This document shows, one piece after another, positions 1 to 8,413 of a stretch of DNA of 64,000 nt (position 1 is its first letter; each line of letters begins with the position of its first letter). Made by a program: the position numbers and the translations under genes. A model generated the notes under the pieces. That model saw only the letters and a program-made list of their open reading frames with translations. It did not search any database and was not told the DNA's origin. This DNA comes from JAXGMV01 sp040772085 (GTDB taxonomy: Bacteria; Chloroflexota; Anaerolineae; Anaerolineales; Anaerolineaceae): NCBI GenBank assembly GCA_040772085.1, contig JAXGYU010000001.1, forward strand, positions 1,488,001 through 1,552,000, given 5' to 3'.

Positions 1-856
1 GCAAGGGGTTGATGACCCGCTCGGGGTTGCCCTCGCTGCGTTCCAGCAGGATTTGCTGCGCGCCCGGATCGAGCGTGACGCCATAGGTCTTGCTGGCGGC
101 CTCAGCCAATGCGTTGGTCTGATCCTGGTTGAGCTTCTGCAGGGTCAGGATACCAAAGCCCTGACCGCGCAGCCACTGGGTGTAATGCAAATCCATCTGA
201 TCGGCTTCAGCATCGGCGATAACGTACAGTGACGCGCAGTTTTTGAGCGCGTAAATGGCATATTGCAGCAAGCTGCGCTGAACAGCCGGGAAATGCAGCG
301 GCAGGTCTTCAATGTAAAGCAATGCGGGTTTCTTGGGATCGACCTGTTTGATGATGGCGTTGTAAACGGTGCCGGGGTCGGTGTTGCCGAACTTGCGCCA
401 GGGGGCGAAGATGCGGTTAGCCGGTACCTTCTCTTCCCTGATCGCGCGCCTGATCAGCTCGGCAGCCGCACGGCTTTTACCGGTCTTGTTACTGCCGGTG
501 ATCAGCAGCATGCGGTTGGCATCCAGATTGATCTGGTCAATACCGCCGCGCGCCACCCAGGGCACTTCGCCGCCCTTGCCGGGCACAATGCTGTCAACCG
601 AAATATTCTCGAGCGCGGTTACAACTGTCTCTTCGACCGCGGGCTTATGGAAGAGCAATGTGGCAAAACCGATCAGCAAACTGAAGATGGTGAGGATATC
701 GCGAACAACCTGAATGGTGCTCTTATTCTCATTCAGCACCGGCACAAGGTTATAGATCCAGGGCAGCCAGACGCGGCTCGAAAGCCACAGCAGCGGCACG
801 CCCACCAGCAGCACAATGATCAGAATATTCTTCTTGCTGAGACTCGGTTTTTTCAT
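1..856 (-). CDS. Membrane-anchored P-loop NTPase, C-terminus cut by window edge
   Basis: Only the first 285 codons are inside the window; the gene runs off the left edge. Two hydrophobic segments (about residues 11-31 and 48-69) suggest an N-terminal membrane hairpin. They are followed by a cytosolic ATPase-like domain with a Walker A motif GSNKTGKS at 121-128 and a Walker B-like LLYIED ending at D184. The sequence after Walker B (ALKNCASLYVIAD, then RSEGNPERVINPL) resembles STAND/AAA-type NTPases such as the NACHT-like group. The ATG at 856 is the first in-frame start and no upstream gene overlaps it. The role is unknown; a signalling or stress NTPase is a guess. Confidence 0.75.
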   Translation of the reverse strand, partial: MKKPSLSKKNILIIVLLVGVPLLWLSSRVWLPWIYNLVPVLNENKSTIQVVRDILTIFSLLIGFATLLFHKPAVEETVVTALENISVDSIVPGKGGEVPWVARGGIDQINLDANRMLLITGSNKTGKSRAAAELIRRAIREEKVPANRIFAPWRKFGNTDPGTVYNAIIKQVDPKKPALLYIEDLPLHFPAVQRSLLQYAIYALKNCASLYVIADAEADQMDLHYTQWLRGQGFGILTLQKLNQDQTNALAEAASKTYGVTLDPGAQQILLERSEGNPERVINPL

Positions 857-990
857 CAATCACCGCCACAGTTCGCTTTGTATCATTTTACATGATTGCG
901 GGGCAGGACGCATGAAACCAGGCAAAAACTGCCGGTTCTGATGCAAAGAATCAGCCCTGGTGCAGCAACATCAAGAAAATGCGTCACCCG

Positions 991-1461
991 CTAGACGACG
1001 CGCTCACCGCCATACTGATCATAGAGCCGCTTGAAATACTCGTAATGCAGCGCTTCCCATTGCGCCAGTTTGTCGAACAAGATTTGCAGACGCAGGTCAC
1101 CGCCTAGAAATTCCTTGTTAGACCGGTAATAATTCTCAGCCTCTTTCTCCAGCCGCATGCCAACGGAGAAGACCATTAATGCCGTATCAAGCGAGGAGAA
1201 ATCAAGATTATCGGTTTTGAAAATACCAGGTTCGGGCAGTATGATTTCGCTTTTATCCATATCCCGGGTCGACTGCCCATGCAACCGGTTCAGTTCAGAC
1301 TTCAGATAGTCCTGATGCAGTTTCTCTTCGTCAGCCAGGCGCAGCAGCGCTTCTTTGACTTCCGGTGTATTGATGCACTCGGCAGCCATCTCGTAAAACT
1401 TTTGCCCGTCAACTTCATTAAGGAACGCCGTTTTGAAAACAGAAATCAAATCCCTATCCAT
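991..1461 (-). CDS. Ferritin-like (rubrerythrin-family) di-iron protein
   Basis: A 156-residue all-helical protein with the ferritin-like four-helix pattern. Helix 1 carries NEVDGQKFYE and helix 2 carries EEKLH. A third helix has EKEAENYY, and a fourth has WEALHYEY. The two ExxH motifs are the usual carboxylate/His ligands of a di-iron centre. It lacks the C-terminal rubredoxin Cys4 domain of classical rubrerythrin, so it is an 'erythrin-like' form, probably acting in peroxide detoxification or iron handling. A longer reading from 1506 exists, but AGGAG lies 9 nt before the ATG at 1461, which decides the start. It is monocistronic by position. The exact substrate is not shown by the sequence. 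Confidence 0.75.
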   Translation of the reverse strand: MDRDLISVFKTAFLNEVDGQKFYEMAAECINTPEVKEALLRLADEEKLHQDYLKSELNRLHGQSTRDMDKSEIILPEPGIFKTDNLDFSSLDTALMVFSVGMRLEKEAENYYRSNKEFLGGDLRLQILFDKLAQWEALHYEYFKRLYDQYGGERVV

Positions 1462-1579
1462 CACCGCCATCTCCTTTAAATAATGAATACCTGACAAAAT
1501 TTGCAACAGACTAAGTATATTTTATTTTTATCTGCAAGTCACATTATTGGGGTTAATGAGCGCTGTCGGTGAGGAATTT

Positions 1580-2386
1580 CTATGCTTTTTTAGCCTTGAC
1601 GCTGAAGACCAATGGCAGCGCCGGCAGCCCCTCGGGCACATACCAGTAACCATCCTCGCGCCTTTCCAGCCAGTCAAACATGGGATAGTTCGTCTGCGCG
1701 AACTCATGCAGATACTCGAGTTTCAATCCGACGTTGACCAGTTGCGTGATCACCTCGCCCAACGGGTAGGCCCACTCATAGGAGACCTTTTCCTGGGTCT
1801 CGGCATCGCGGTCAGCATAACTGCCCTTCACCTCGAGGACCAGCGCGCCTTCATTGAAGTAGCTATAGCGCAGCGCCGGAGTTGTCGCTTCATCATCGAA
1901 GATCATGACAGCGGGATGATACTCCGCCATGTAGAAGGTGCCGCCCGGCTTGAGATAGCGCGCGATCAGCTCAGCCCATGCCCGCAGGTCGGGCAGCCAC
2001 GTCAGCACGCCGTAGGACATGAAGACGATATCGAATGTCTCATCGAGGTGCTGCGGAAGGTCATAGAGGTTGCTAACGATGAACCGCGCCGGCAGATGCA
2101 ACGCTACAGCGCTCTCTCGAGCGATGGCAATCGCGTCCTCTGAGAAATCGACACCAGTGACATCAGCGCCGAGCATCGCCATGCTGAGCGTGTCATGTCC
2201 GAAGTGACACATCAGGTGCAATACGCGGGCGCCTGGCAGCAATCCCTCCAGTTCGCGGCGTTCGATCTCGTGCAGTGTGTTGCGACGATTATTGAGGAAA
2301 TCCTGATGCGCGTACAGGTCCGATTTGACGTTGATGCGCGCCCGTTCGTTCCACATTCTGCGGTTGAATTCAATCCCCTCGTGCAT
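1580..2386 (-). CDS. Class I SAM-dependent methyltransferase
   Basis: A 268-residue protein with a Rossmann methyltransferase core. Motif I is VLHLMCHFGHDTLSMA, followed by the acidic strand end VTGVDFSEDAI (SAM ribose contact) and a later LPDLRAWAELIARYLKPGG motif typical of methyltransf_11/25 proteins. The substrate cannot be read from the sequence. The start is supported by GGAGGAG directly before the ATG. It lies downstream of the arsenic permease on the same strand (47 bp gap). An arsenite methyltransferase (ArsM) would be attractive in this place, but the conserved ArsM cysteines are absent, so a generic call is safer. Confidence 0.8.
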   Translation of the reverse strand: MHEGIEFNRRMWNERARINVKSDLYAHQDFLNNRRNTLHEIERRELEGLLPGARVLHLMCHFGHDTLSMAMLGADVTGVDFSEDAIAIARESAVALHLPARFIVSNLYDLPQHLDETFDIVFMSYGVLTWLPDLRAWAELIARYLKPGGTFYMAEYHPAVMIFDDEATTPALRYSYFNEGALVLEVKGSYADRDAETQEKVSYEWAYPLGEVITQLVNVGLKLEYLHEFAQTNYPMFDWLERREDGYWYVPEGLPALPLVFSVKAKKA

Positions 2387-2433
2387 GTCTCCTCCGGCTG
2401 AGGTTCAGGATAGTCCGATTATATCCGGAGCGG

Positions 2434-3753
2434 TTAGCCTGCCGCGAGGAACAACCCGAACAAGTAGCCCGCCAGCGTGCTCAGCACCGCGACCAGCGAG
2501 ACGTACACGGCTGTCTTCTTGCGCCCCATCACCCCATTCAACACCAGTATCGATTGCAGCGAAAGTTCCGGGTCAGCGAGCAGGTATGCCAGCAGCGGCC
2601 CGCGCGCCATGCCCAGGTCCAGGAACATCCGGGCGATCGGCACTTCCACCAGCGTCGGGAAGTACATGAAGACGCCGAAGAGCACAGCGACAGCATTGGC
2701 CAGAAGGGTATTTTCGCCCGCGACAGTGCGCACCCAGACCTCAGGGATGAGGTTGCGGATGACGCCGGCCGCGAAGACGCCGATGATCAGCAGCGGGAAA
2801 ATCTGTTTGACGAACTTCCAGGTTTCAAAGATCCAGTTGGTCAGTTCATCACGCGCGACACGTTTCCAGATGATGAGGGCGATGATGACCAGCAGCACCA
2901 GCTCAAAGATGAATTTGCCATTGATGCCGATGACCGCGCTGCGCAGGTCTTCTGCCGGCGCTGCGATCAGGATGGTGAGCCCAATGAACGCCAGCGCGGC
3001 ATATGTCCAGCCGTTGAAGCCCTCGGTGATATTTTCGAACCCCAGCCAGGAGGTGATGCCAATGATGACCAGCATCAGGATCAGCAGTCCGCCCTGCAGC
3101 GTCAGGTTGGCGCTGGCGAGCCACTGCATCAGACCGCTCAGCGCGTCTGCCGGCAGCTGGATACTGGCATAGACATTGGTGAACAGACCGACCTGCAGCG
3201 TCCCGACGATCAGAACAGCCAGCAGCAGTCCGAACAGCCACCAAACCTCGGGTTTGACGCGGGCAGACAGGTCAAAGACGCTATTCCCTGTCGCCTGTCG
3301 CGCGCGCTGGGCTTCCTCGGCGCGAAAGATCCATGCCATGATCAGCCCGATGACGATGCCAAATGATATGGAGAGTACCAGCCGGGCGATGGCAATATCA
3401 AAGCCGATTGCCGCGCCAGTATAGGTGATGGCAAGGATATTGATGGCCGGACCGACGAATAAAAAGGTAACTGCCGGTCCCAACCCAGCGCCGCGCTTCC
3501 AGATGCCGGCAAACAACGGCAGGATAGTGCAGGAGCACACCGCCAGAATGAATCCGCCCAGCGCCGCAGCCGGGTAGCTGATAAATTTTGAAGCGCGCGG
3601 TCCGAGGAAGCGTGTGATGGCTTCCTTCGGGATCATGGCGCTCAGGAATCCGGCGATGATGAATGCCGGCACAAGGCACAGCAATACGTGAGCCGCCAGA
3701 TAATCAAGCAGGCTGAGGTAGCCCGACCACAACAGTTGCGTGATCAATTCCAT
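2434..3753 (-). CDS. arsP: Permease of the DUF318/ArsP-YraQ family
   Basis: A 439-residue polytopic membrane protein with about ten hydrophobic segments. The signature AVCSCTILPLFAGIWKRGAGLGPAVTF, with its Cys-Ser-Cys, followed by GPAINILAITYTG, is that of the DUF318 permeases that include ArsP, an exporter of trivalent organoarsenicals. A second copy of the fold with the PTLVEVPIA motif sits near the C-terminus. It is the last gene of an arsR-thiol protein-acr3-permease operon (36 bp after acr3), which supports a role in metalloid efflux. Its substrate could also be another oxyanion or a small organic ion. AGGAG precedes the ATG. Confidence 0.75.
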   Translation of the reverse strand: MELITQLLWSGYLSLLDYLAAHVLLCLVPAFIIAGFLSAMIPKEAITRFLGPRASKFISYPAAALGGFILAVCSCTILPLFAGIWKRGAGLGPAVTFLFVGPAINILAITYTGAAIGFDIAIARLVLSISFGIVIGLIMAWIFRAEEAQRARQATGNSVFDLSARVKPEVWWLFGLLLAVLIVGTLQVGLFTNVYASIQLPADALSGLMQWLASANLTLQGGLLILMLVIIGITSWLGFENITEGFNGWTYAALAFIGLTILIAAPAEDLRSAVIGINGKFIFELVLLVIIALIIWKRVARDELTNWIFETWKFVKQIFPLLIIGVFAAGVIRNLIPEVWVRTVAGENTLLANAVAVLFGVFMYFPTLVEVPIARMFLDLGMARGPLLAYLLADPELSLQSILVLNGVMGRKKTAVYVSLVAVLSTLAGYLFGLFLAAG

Positions 3754-3789
3754 TCAAACTCCTGAGCAGGTTGGTATGCCGTCTGTGAT

Positions 3790-4854
3790 TTACGCAGCCG
3801 GGGAATAAAATCGTTTTTTAATCCAGAACGCCACATTCACCAGCGCAATCATTACCGGCACCTCTACCAGCGGACCAATGACCGCGGTAAAGGCGACACC
3901 AGAAGTGATGCCGAAGACCGCCACTGCCACCGCGATAGCCAGCTCAAAGTTATTGCTGGCGGCAGTGAACGACAGCGTGACACCCTGTTTGTAGGGCGCG
4001 TGAATCAGGCGGGAAAGCGCGAAACTGACCAGGAACATGACCACAAAGTAAATCAACAACGGGATGGCGATGCGCACGACATCCCCCGGGATGCTGACGA
4101 TCAGGTTGCCCTTGAGGCTGAACATCACCAGAATGGTGAAGAGCAATGAGATCAGCGTCAGAGGGCTGATGCGCGGGATGAATTTACTGAAATACCAGTC
4201 TTTACCCCTGGCGCGCACCAGCACCAATTGCGTCAGCAAGCCAGCCAGAAACGGGATACCCAGATAGATGAAGACCGTCCGGGCGATCTCGCCCATGCTG
4301 ATTTTCACCATCACCCCTTCGAGACCAAACCAGGTCGGCAGCACGGTAATGAAGAAGTAGGCGTACACACTGTAGAACAAGACCTGGAAGATGCTGTTGA
4401 ATGCCACCAGCCCGGCAGCATATTCCGAATCACCGTGGGCCAGCTCATTCCACACCAGCACCATGGCGATGCAGCGCGCCAGTCCGATCAGGATCAGACC
4501 CGCCATATACTCGGGATAGCCGCGTAAGAAAATAATCGCCAGCAGGAACATCAGCAAGGGACCGATGACCCAGTTTTGCAGCAGCGACATGGCCAACACC
4601 TTCCAGTTGCGGAAGACATCACCAAGTTCGTCATAATGCACTTTTGCCAACGGCGGATACATCATCAGGATCAGACCAATGGCGATGGGGATATTGGTCG
4701 TCCCAACCTGGAAAGCATTAATCAGGTTTTGCACACCTGGAAAGAAATAGCCGATGGCGATACCGACTGCCATGGCAAGAAAGATCCACCAGGTCAGGTT
4801 ACGATCGATAAATGATAGCTTTTGGGTGGTCTTGGCAGATGACGAGCTTTCCAT
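3790..4854 (-). CDS. acr3: Arsenite efflux transporter, ACR3 type
   Basis: A 354-residue protein with ten predicted membrane segments, in the bile-acid/arsenite/riboflavin transporter superfamily. The motif GLARCIAMVLVWN contains the single conserved cysteine essential in ACR3 proteins, and the C-terminal TAASNNFELAIAVAVAVFG and GPLVEVPVM motifs are family hallmarks. It exports arsenite (and in some members antimonite) across the cytoplasmic membrane using the proton motive force. It is the second structural gene of the ars operon, 23 bp after the small thiol protein. AAGGAG before the ATG supports the start. Confidence 0.92.
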   Translation of the reverse strand: MESSSSAKTTQKLSFIDRNLTWWIFLAMAVGIAIGYFFPGVQNLINAFQVGTTNIPIAIGLILMMYPPLAKVHYDELGDVFRNWKVLAMSLLQNWVIGPLLMFLLAIIFLRGYPEYMAGLILIGLARCIAMVLVWNELAHGDSEYAAGLVAFNSIFQVLFYSVYAYFFITVLPTWFGLEGVMVKISMGEIARTVFIYLGIPFLAGLLTQLVLVRARGKDWYFSKFIPRISPLTLISLLFTILVMFSLKGNLIVSIPGDVVRIAIPLLIYFVVMFLVSFALSRLIHAPYKQGVTLSFTAASNNFELAIAVAVAVFGITSGVAFTAVIGPLVEVPVMIALVNVAFWIKKRFYSPAA

Positions 4855-4877
4855 GATCAGCTCCTTGTCGCTTGCGG

Positions 4878-5123
4878 CTACTTGCTTTTTTCTGTCAGCC
4901 AGCCTTTTACTTCTTCAATGCTCGGGATGCGGCCTGAAGAGACGACTTCTTCATTCACCACCAGCCCGGGCGTTGAGAGGATGGTATAGGTCATGATCTC
5001 ATTGAAATCAGTCACCTTTTCAAATTCAGCTTCGATGTTCAGTTCAGCCGCGGCTTTTCGCGCGATCTCTTCGACACGATGGCAATTGGAGCACCCCGAA
5101 CCAAGGACTTTGATTTTCACCAT
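4878..5123 (-). CDS. Small thioredoxin-fold protein (MTH895/redox-active disulfide type)
   Basis: An 81-residue protein with a thioredoxin-like fold: VKIKVLGSGCSNC near the N-terminus (active-site CxxC read as CSNC) and the cis-proline segment STPGLVVN. This 'redox-active disulfide protein 2' family often sits in ars operons next to DUF318 permeases. A role in thiol chemistry at arsenic centres, or delivery of arsenite to the efflux pump, is inferred from the neighbourhood. AGGAG lies 8 nt before the ATG. It is placed between arsR and acr3, with 37 bp after arsR and 23 bp before acr3. Confidence 0.85.
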   Translation of the reverse strand: MVKIKVLGSGCSNCHRVEEIARKAAAELNIEAEFEKVTDFNEIMTYTILSTPGLVVNEEVVSSGRIPSIEEVKGWLTEKSK

Positions 5124-5160
5124 TTAACGACTCCTGTGTGGATTGTGTAGCGTGTATGAA

Positions 5161-5541
5161 TTACGTTTGCGGTGCCGGGTTACAGCGCGGGCAGGGACAA
5201 TCGGGCGGATTTTTGATCACCTCTGTCCTTTGCCCCGGCAGCAGGGCTGCGTAAAACGCGTCGACCAATGCCGGGAGCATGTCATCGGTCAGGCTGTAAT
5301 AGATATTCCAGCCGTCCTGCCGGCTTTGCACGAGATTGGCGTCACGCAGCACAGCCAACTGCTGAGAGATGTATGCCTGCCGGAAGCCCAGCGCCGCTTC
5401 AAGATGGCAGACACAGGCTTCGTCCTCACGCAGCATCTCGAGGATGGCAAGACGCGCCGGGTGTGCCAGCGCCTTGAACGTCAGCGCCAGGGCATCCTGG
5501 CCTTGCTTCTCGGTTGTCTGGTCAATCACATTCGTATTCAC
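5161..5541 (-). CDS. arsR: ArsR-family metalloregulator
   Basis: A winged-helix repressor of about 126 residues. The core LTFKALAHPARLAILEMLREDEACVCHLEAALG contains the CVCH metal-sensing motif equivalent to ELCVCDL, followed by the recognition helix QAYISQQLAVLRDANLV. The C-terminal tail CPCPRC adds further thiols that could also bind arsenite. The ATG at 5607 is upstream of the -35 box and cannot be used. The GTG at 5541 lies at about the predicted transcription start, and a second GTG lies at 5529. The message is thus probably leaderless or nearly so. It heads the ars operon and overlaps its own operator. Confidence 0.88.
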   Translation of the reverse strand: MNTNVIDQTTEKQGQDALALTFKALAHPARLAILEMLREDEACVCHLEAALGFRQAYISQQLAVLRDANLVQSRQDGWNIYYSLTDDMLPALVDAFYAALLPGQRTEVIKNPPDCPCPRCNPAPQT

Positions 5542-5576
5542 GAATATGAGTATACGTCTAATTTGGCTGCTGTCAA
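5530..5576 (-). promoter_or_regulatory. arsR promoter and operator
   Basis: Read on the minus strand: TTGACA (5576-5571), 16 bp spacer, TATACT (5554-5549), then a perfect 6-4-6 inverted repeat ATTCGT-ATTC-ACGAAT at 5530-5545. The repeat covers the predicted transcription start and the first codons of arsR, as expected for autorepression. The -35 box overlaps the last codons of the upstream DUF1232 gene. Confidence 0.75.
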
Positions 5577-5986
5577 GATGCGGCGCCGGATCGCGCCAGC
5601 CAGGCACGCCAGAGGATGTAGATGATGATCAGCAGCACCAGCAGCCAGAGGGCTGCGATGATCAGCGCGCCGGATTTGATGACCGGCTTGCCTTCACCTG
5701 CCAGGGTGCTTGCGCGCTCACGGCTCTCGCGCATGACCTCTGCCGGCACCAGCCGCAGTACCAGGAAGATGCCGACCGGCAGCAGAATCAGGTCATCCAG
5801 GTAGCCCAGTATGGGAATAAAATCGGGAATCAGGTCGATGGGGCTGAAGGCGTAGGCAATCACCAGCGCTGTCAATGCCTTGGCGTACCAGGGGGTGCGC
5901 GGGTCGCGGTATGCGAGCAGCAGCGCGCTCAGTTCCAGCTCAAGATCTTCAGCCCAATCCTTCCAGCGTGCCAGCCAGTTTTTCAT
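5573..5986 (-). CDS. DUF1232 (YkvA-family) membrane protein
   Basis: A 137-residue protein. The block RDPRTPWYAKALTALVIAYAFSPIDLIPDFIPILGYLDDLILLPVG is the DUF1232 signature, with two membrane-associated helices around the SPIDLIPD motif. A third strongly hydrophobic helix (ALIIAALWLLVLLIIIYILW) closes the protein. The molecular function of the family is unknown. Its 3' end overlaps the -35 element of arsR, so the two are separately transcribed. The stop of this gene and the start of the next convergent or divergent units leave no room for a leader. Confidence 0.8.
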   Translation of the reverse strand: MKNWLARWKDWAEDLELELSALLLAYRDPRTPWYAKALTALVIAYAFSPIDLIPDFIPILGYLDDLILLPVGIFLVLRLVPAEVMRESRERASTLAGEGKPVIKSGALIIAALWLLVLLIIIYILWRAWLARSGAAS

Positions 5987-6069
5987 CAGTGAAATTTTAT
6001 TCCCCGTCAGGCGGCGTGGATAGGGTAGAATTCAGGCGTATTCAGCCAACAAATCCGGAAGGCGCCCAC

Positions 6070-6648
6070 ATGAACCTGCGACAAGCTCCCCGTTTCCCTT
6101 ACGACTTTATTGACCACATGCTGTTTTCGGAAGAAGAAATCAAGCAGCGGGTTGACGAACTCGCCGCCCAGATCACGGAAGACTATAAGGGCTCCGAGAA
6201 CTTGCTGCTGCTCGGGCTGCTGCGCGGCTCGGTGATGTTCATCACCGATCTGATGCGCGCCATCAACCTGCCGATGACCATGGATTTCATGTCGGTGTCG
6301 TCGTATGCCGGCAGCAAGACCACCGGTTTCATCCGTATCGACTCCGACCATAAGACCAATATCGCCGGCTGGGATGTGATTTTGGTCGATGACATCGTCG
6401 ACTCGGGGTACACCCTTTACACGATCAAGAAGCTGCTGCTCGAGCGCCATCCCAAGAGTCTCAGGCTGTGCGCCTTGCTGGACAAGGAAGACCGGCGCAA
6501 AGTCGATATCCCGATCGATTATCGCGGCTTTGTCATCCCCGACCTGTTCGTCGTCGGCTACGGGCTCGATTGTGATGAACGCGGCCGCAACCTGCCGTAT
6601 ATCGCTTCAGTCAACTTCGAACGCTTCAAGGCTCAGCAGGAACGGTAA
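6070..6648 (+). CDS. hpt: Hypoxanthine phosphoribosyltransferase
   Basis: A 192-residue purine salvage enzyme that converts hypoxanthine (and usually guanine) plus PRPP to IMP or GMP. The PRPP-binding loop reads VILVDDIVDSGYTL. The N-terminal LLLGLLRGSVMFITDLMRAI holds the pyrophosphate-contact loop. SYAGSKTTGFIRID corresponds to the flexible active-site loop, and VVGYGLDCDERGRNLPYIA is the typical HGPRT C-terminal motif. An in-frame reading extends upstream to 5875, but GGAAGG 8 nt before the ATG at 6070 and the family length fix this start. A nested-stem terminator follows. Confidence 0.95.
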   Translation: MNLRQAPRFPYDFIDHMLFSEEEIKQRVDELAAQITEDYKGSENLLLLGLLRGSVMFITDLMRAINLPMTMDFMSVSSYAGSKTTGFIRIDSDHKTNIAGWDVILVDDIVDSGYTLYTIKKLLLERHPKSLRLCALLDKEDRRKVDIPIDYRGFVIPDLFVVGYGLDCDERGRNLPYIASVNFERFKAQQER

Positions 6649-6664
6649 AACAACCACCAGTAAA

Positions 6665-6706
6665 ATTCAGAATAACCGCCGTCTGGCGGTTTTTCGTATT
6701 CTGAAT
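6665..6706 (+). terminator. Terminator after hpt with two nested stems
   Basis: Inner stem ACCGCC/GGCGGT with a T run after it, enclosed by a perfect 10-bp outer repeat (ATTCAGAATA at 6665-6674 and TATTCTGAAT at 6697-6706). The outer stem makes it palindromic, and it may act in both directions. Confidence 0.75.
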
Positions 6707-6803
6707 TCTGACATCTGACAGTACGCCGGGTGATGTTCGCCCTGACGCTGTTGAGCCCCTGTGGCGTTACAATCTAATGGGGAGAATCTTCCGGAGGGTA
6801 CTC

Positions 6804-7559
6804 ATGACCATACCAGCCTATCAACATGAAGTCATCGTGCGTGATTATGAAACTGACCTGAACAGCCGCTGGAAGCCATCCAGCTTTTTCCGGCTGATCC
6901 AGTACTCGGGCAGCAGCCACGCTAACCTGGCTGGTTATGATTTTTACGACCTGATGGCGACCGGCAGAGCCTGGGTTCTCTACCGCATACGGATGCGCAT
7001 GCTGCGTTATCCCGCCATCAAGGACCGCCTGATCATGCACACCTGGATCAATGGCTACCAGCAAAAGCTGCTGTACCTGCGCGGGTTCAAGGTGGAGGAC
7101 GAGCAAGGGAACCTGGTGGCGGACGCCATCAGCGCGTCGTTGCTGATTGATCTCAAGAACCGGCAGATCCTGAAACCGTCCAGCATTCCCGAGCACAAGG
7201 TCTTCGACATTCCCGACCCGACGCCGCATGAACCGCTGGAGAAAATCGACGCACCGCAGGACATGCCCGAGTGCTATCAGATCAAAGCCACTTACAGCCA
7301 GCTCGACATGGTCGGTCATGTCAACAATGCCAATTACGTCGACTGGGTGTGCGACTGTTTCGAACCGGATTTTCACCGGAAGCATCAGATGGAAAGCATT
7401 CAGATCAATTTTTTGCAGGAGATCCGGCCCGACGAACAGATCAGCATGCGCATGGCGCCGGAATCCGGCAAAACCGCGACCTGGCTGGTCAGCGGCGAGA
7501 ACCTCAACCGGCCGATGCGCGCCTTTGACGCGCGGGTGTCGTGGGTGCCGCGTCCGTAG
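6804..7559 (+). CDS. Acyl-ACP thioesterase (FatA/FatB-like)
   Basis: A 251-residue protein built of two hot-dog domains. The N-terminal half has the acyl-ACP thioesterase pattern SRWKPSSFFRLIQYSGSSHA and WVLYRIRMRMLRYP. The second half carries YSQLDMVGHVNNANYVDWV, the conserved Asp-x-x-x-His/Asn catalytic region. It would release free fatty acids from acyl carrier protein in the cytoplasm. The start at 6804 is chosen because CCGGAGGG lies just upstream; an ATG at 6777 without a good site gives a 9-residue extension. It converges with the zinc transporter genes with an 11-bp gap and no clear terminator. Confidence 0.85.
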   Translation: MTIPAYQHEVIVRDYETDLNSRWKPSSFFRLIQYSGSSHANLAGYDFYDLMATGRAWVLYRIRMRMLRYPAIKDRLIMHTWINGYQQKLLYLRGFKVEDEQGNLVADAISASLLIDLKNRQILKPSSIPEHKVFDIPDPTPHEPLEKIDAPQDMPECYQIKATYSQLDMVGHVNNANYVDWVCDCFEPDFHRKHQMESIQINFLQEIRPDEQISMRMAPESGKTATWLVSGENLNRPMRAFDARVSWVPRP

Positions 7560-7570
7560 ACCGACTCTGG

Positions 7571-8413
7571 TTATGACTTCTGGACGCGCTTGCTGAATAA
7601 TCCTTTATGTGGGGCGAACAGGAATGCCAGCAGGAAGAATGCCGTGGCAACCAGCACAATAGCTGACCCCGAGACGATGTTGGTGTAATAGCTCAAGTAC
7701 AGTCCGACGATGCTCGACAGACCGCCGATCAGAGCAGCCAGTGCCATCATCGAGGGCAGCCGGCGTGTGAGCAGGTAAGCCGCGGCGCCAGGCGTGACGA
7801 GCATGGCAGCCACAAGACCAACACCGACCGTTTGAATTGATATCACGATCGTCAGGCCGATGATCACCAGTTGCAGGTTGCGCAGCAGTTTGACCGGCAG
7901 CTTCATCGTCGCCGCCAGCACCGGGTCGAAGGAGATCAGCAGGAAGGGCTTGTAGAGAATGGCAATCGCCAGCAGGATCAGCACGCCCACCCCAGCCATC
8001 AGCCACAAATCAGACGCGGAGACACCGAGGACATTACCGAAGAGAATATGGGAAAGGTCGACCGCGTAGGACCCCATGCTGGAAATCAGCGCGACGCCCA
8101 GCGCCAGCGCCGCGGCGAACAGGATGCCGATGGCGGTGTCTTCCTTGATGTTGCCCTGAGAGGAGAAATATCCGATGCCCAGCGCCACCAGCACAGCCGC
8201 GACCAGCGCGCCAAAGAGCAGATTGACATTCAGCAAATATGCCACGGCGATGCCGGGCAAAATGGCATGCGCCAGCGCGTCGCCCAGGAACGCCATAGAT
8301 TTGAGGACGACATAACAACCAACGACAGCACAGACAATGCCGACGATCACGGCTGCCAGCATGCCGCGCTGCATGAAGGCGTATTGCAGAGGCTCGAGCA
8401 GGATATCGATCAC
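7571..8413 (-). CDS. znuB: Zinc/manganese ABC transporter, permease
   Basis: A 280-residue ABC-3 family permease with about eight membrane segments. The N-terminal VVLKSMAFLGDALAHAILPGIAVAYLL is the family's coupling region, and VDLSHILFGNVLGV is the central motif shared by ZnuB, MntB and SitC proteins. It forms the membrane channel of a metal importer with the ATPase encoded immediately upstream (4-bp ATGA overlap). The zinc assignment rests on the His-rich binding protein and the Zur-like regulator of this operon; manganese is possible. Confidence 0.88.
   Translation of the reverse strand: MIDILLEPLQYAFMQRGMLAAVIVGIVCAVVGCYVVLKSMAFLGDALAHAILPGIAVAYLLNVNLLFGALVAAVLVALGIGYFSSQGNIKEDTAIGILFAAALALGVALISSMGSYAVDLSHILFGNVLGVSASDLWLMAGVGVLILLAIAILYKPFLLISFDPVLAATMKLPVKLLRNLQLVIIGLTIVISIQTVGVGLVAAMLVTPGAAAYLLTRRLPSMMALAALIGGLSSIVGLYLSYYTNIVSGSAIVLVATAFFLLAFLFAPHKGLFSKRVQKS

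Noticed and set aside
263..895. 210-codon frame on the plus strand
   Set aside because: It lies antisense to the membrane ATPase with clear Walker motifs on the minus strand.
1580..2386. Arsenite methyltransferase ArsM
   Set aside because: The conserved arsenic-binding cysteines are absent although it follows the ars genes.
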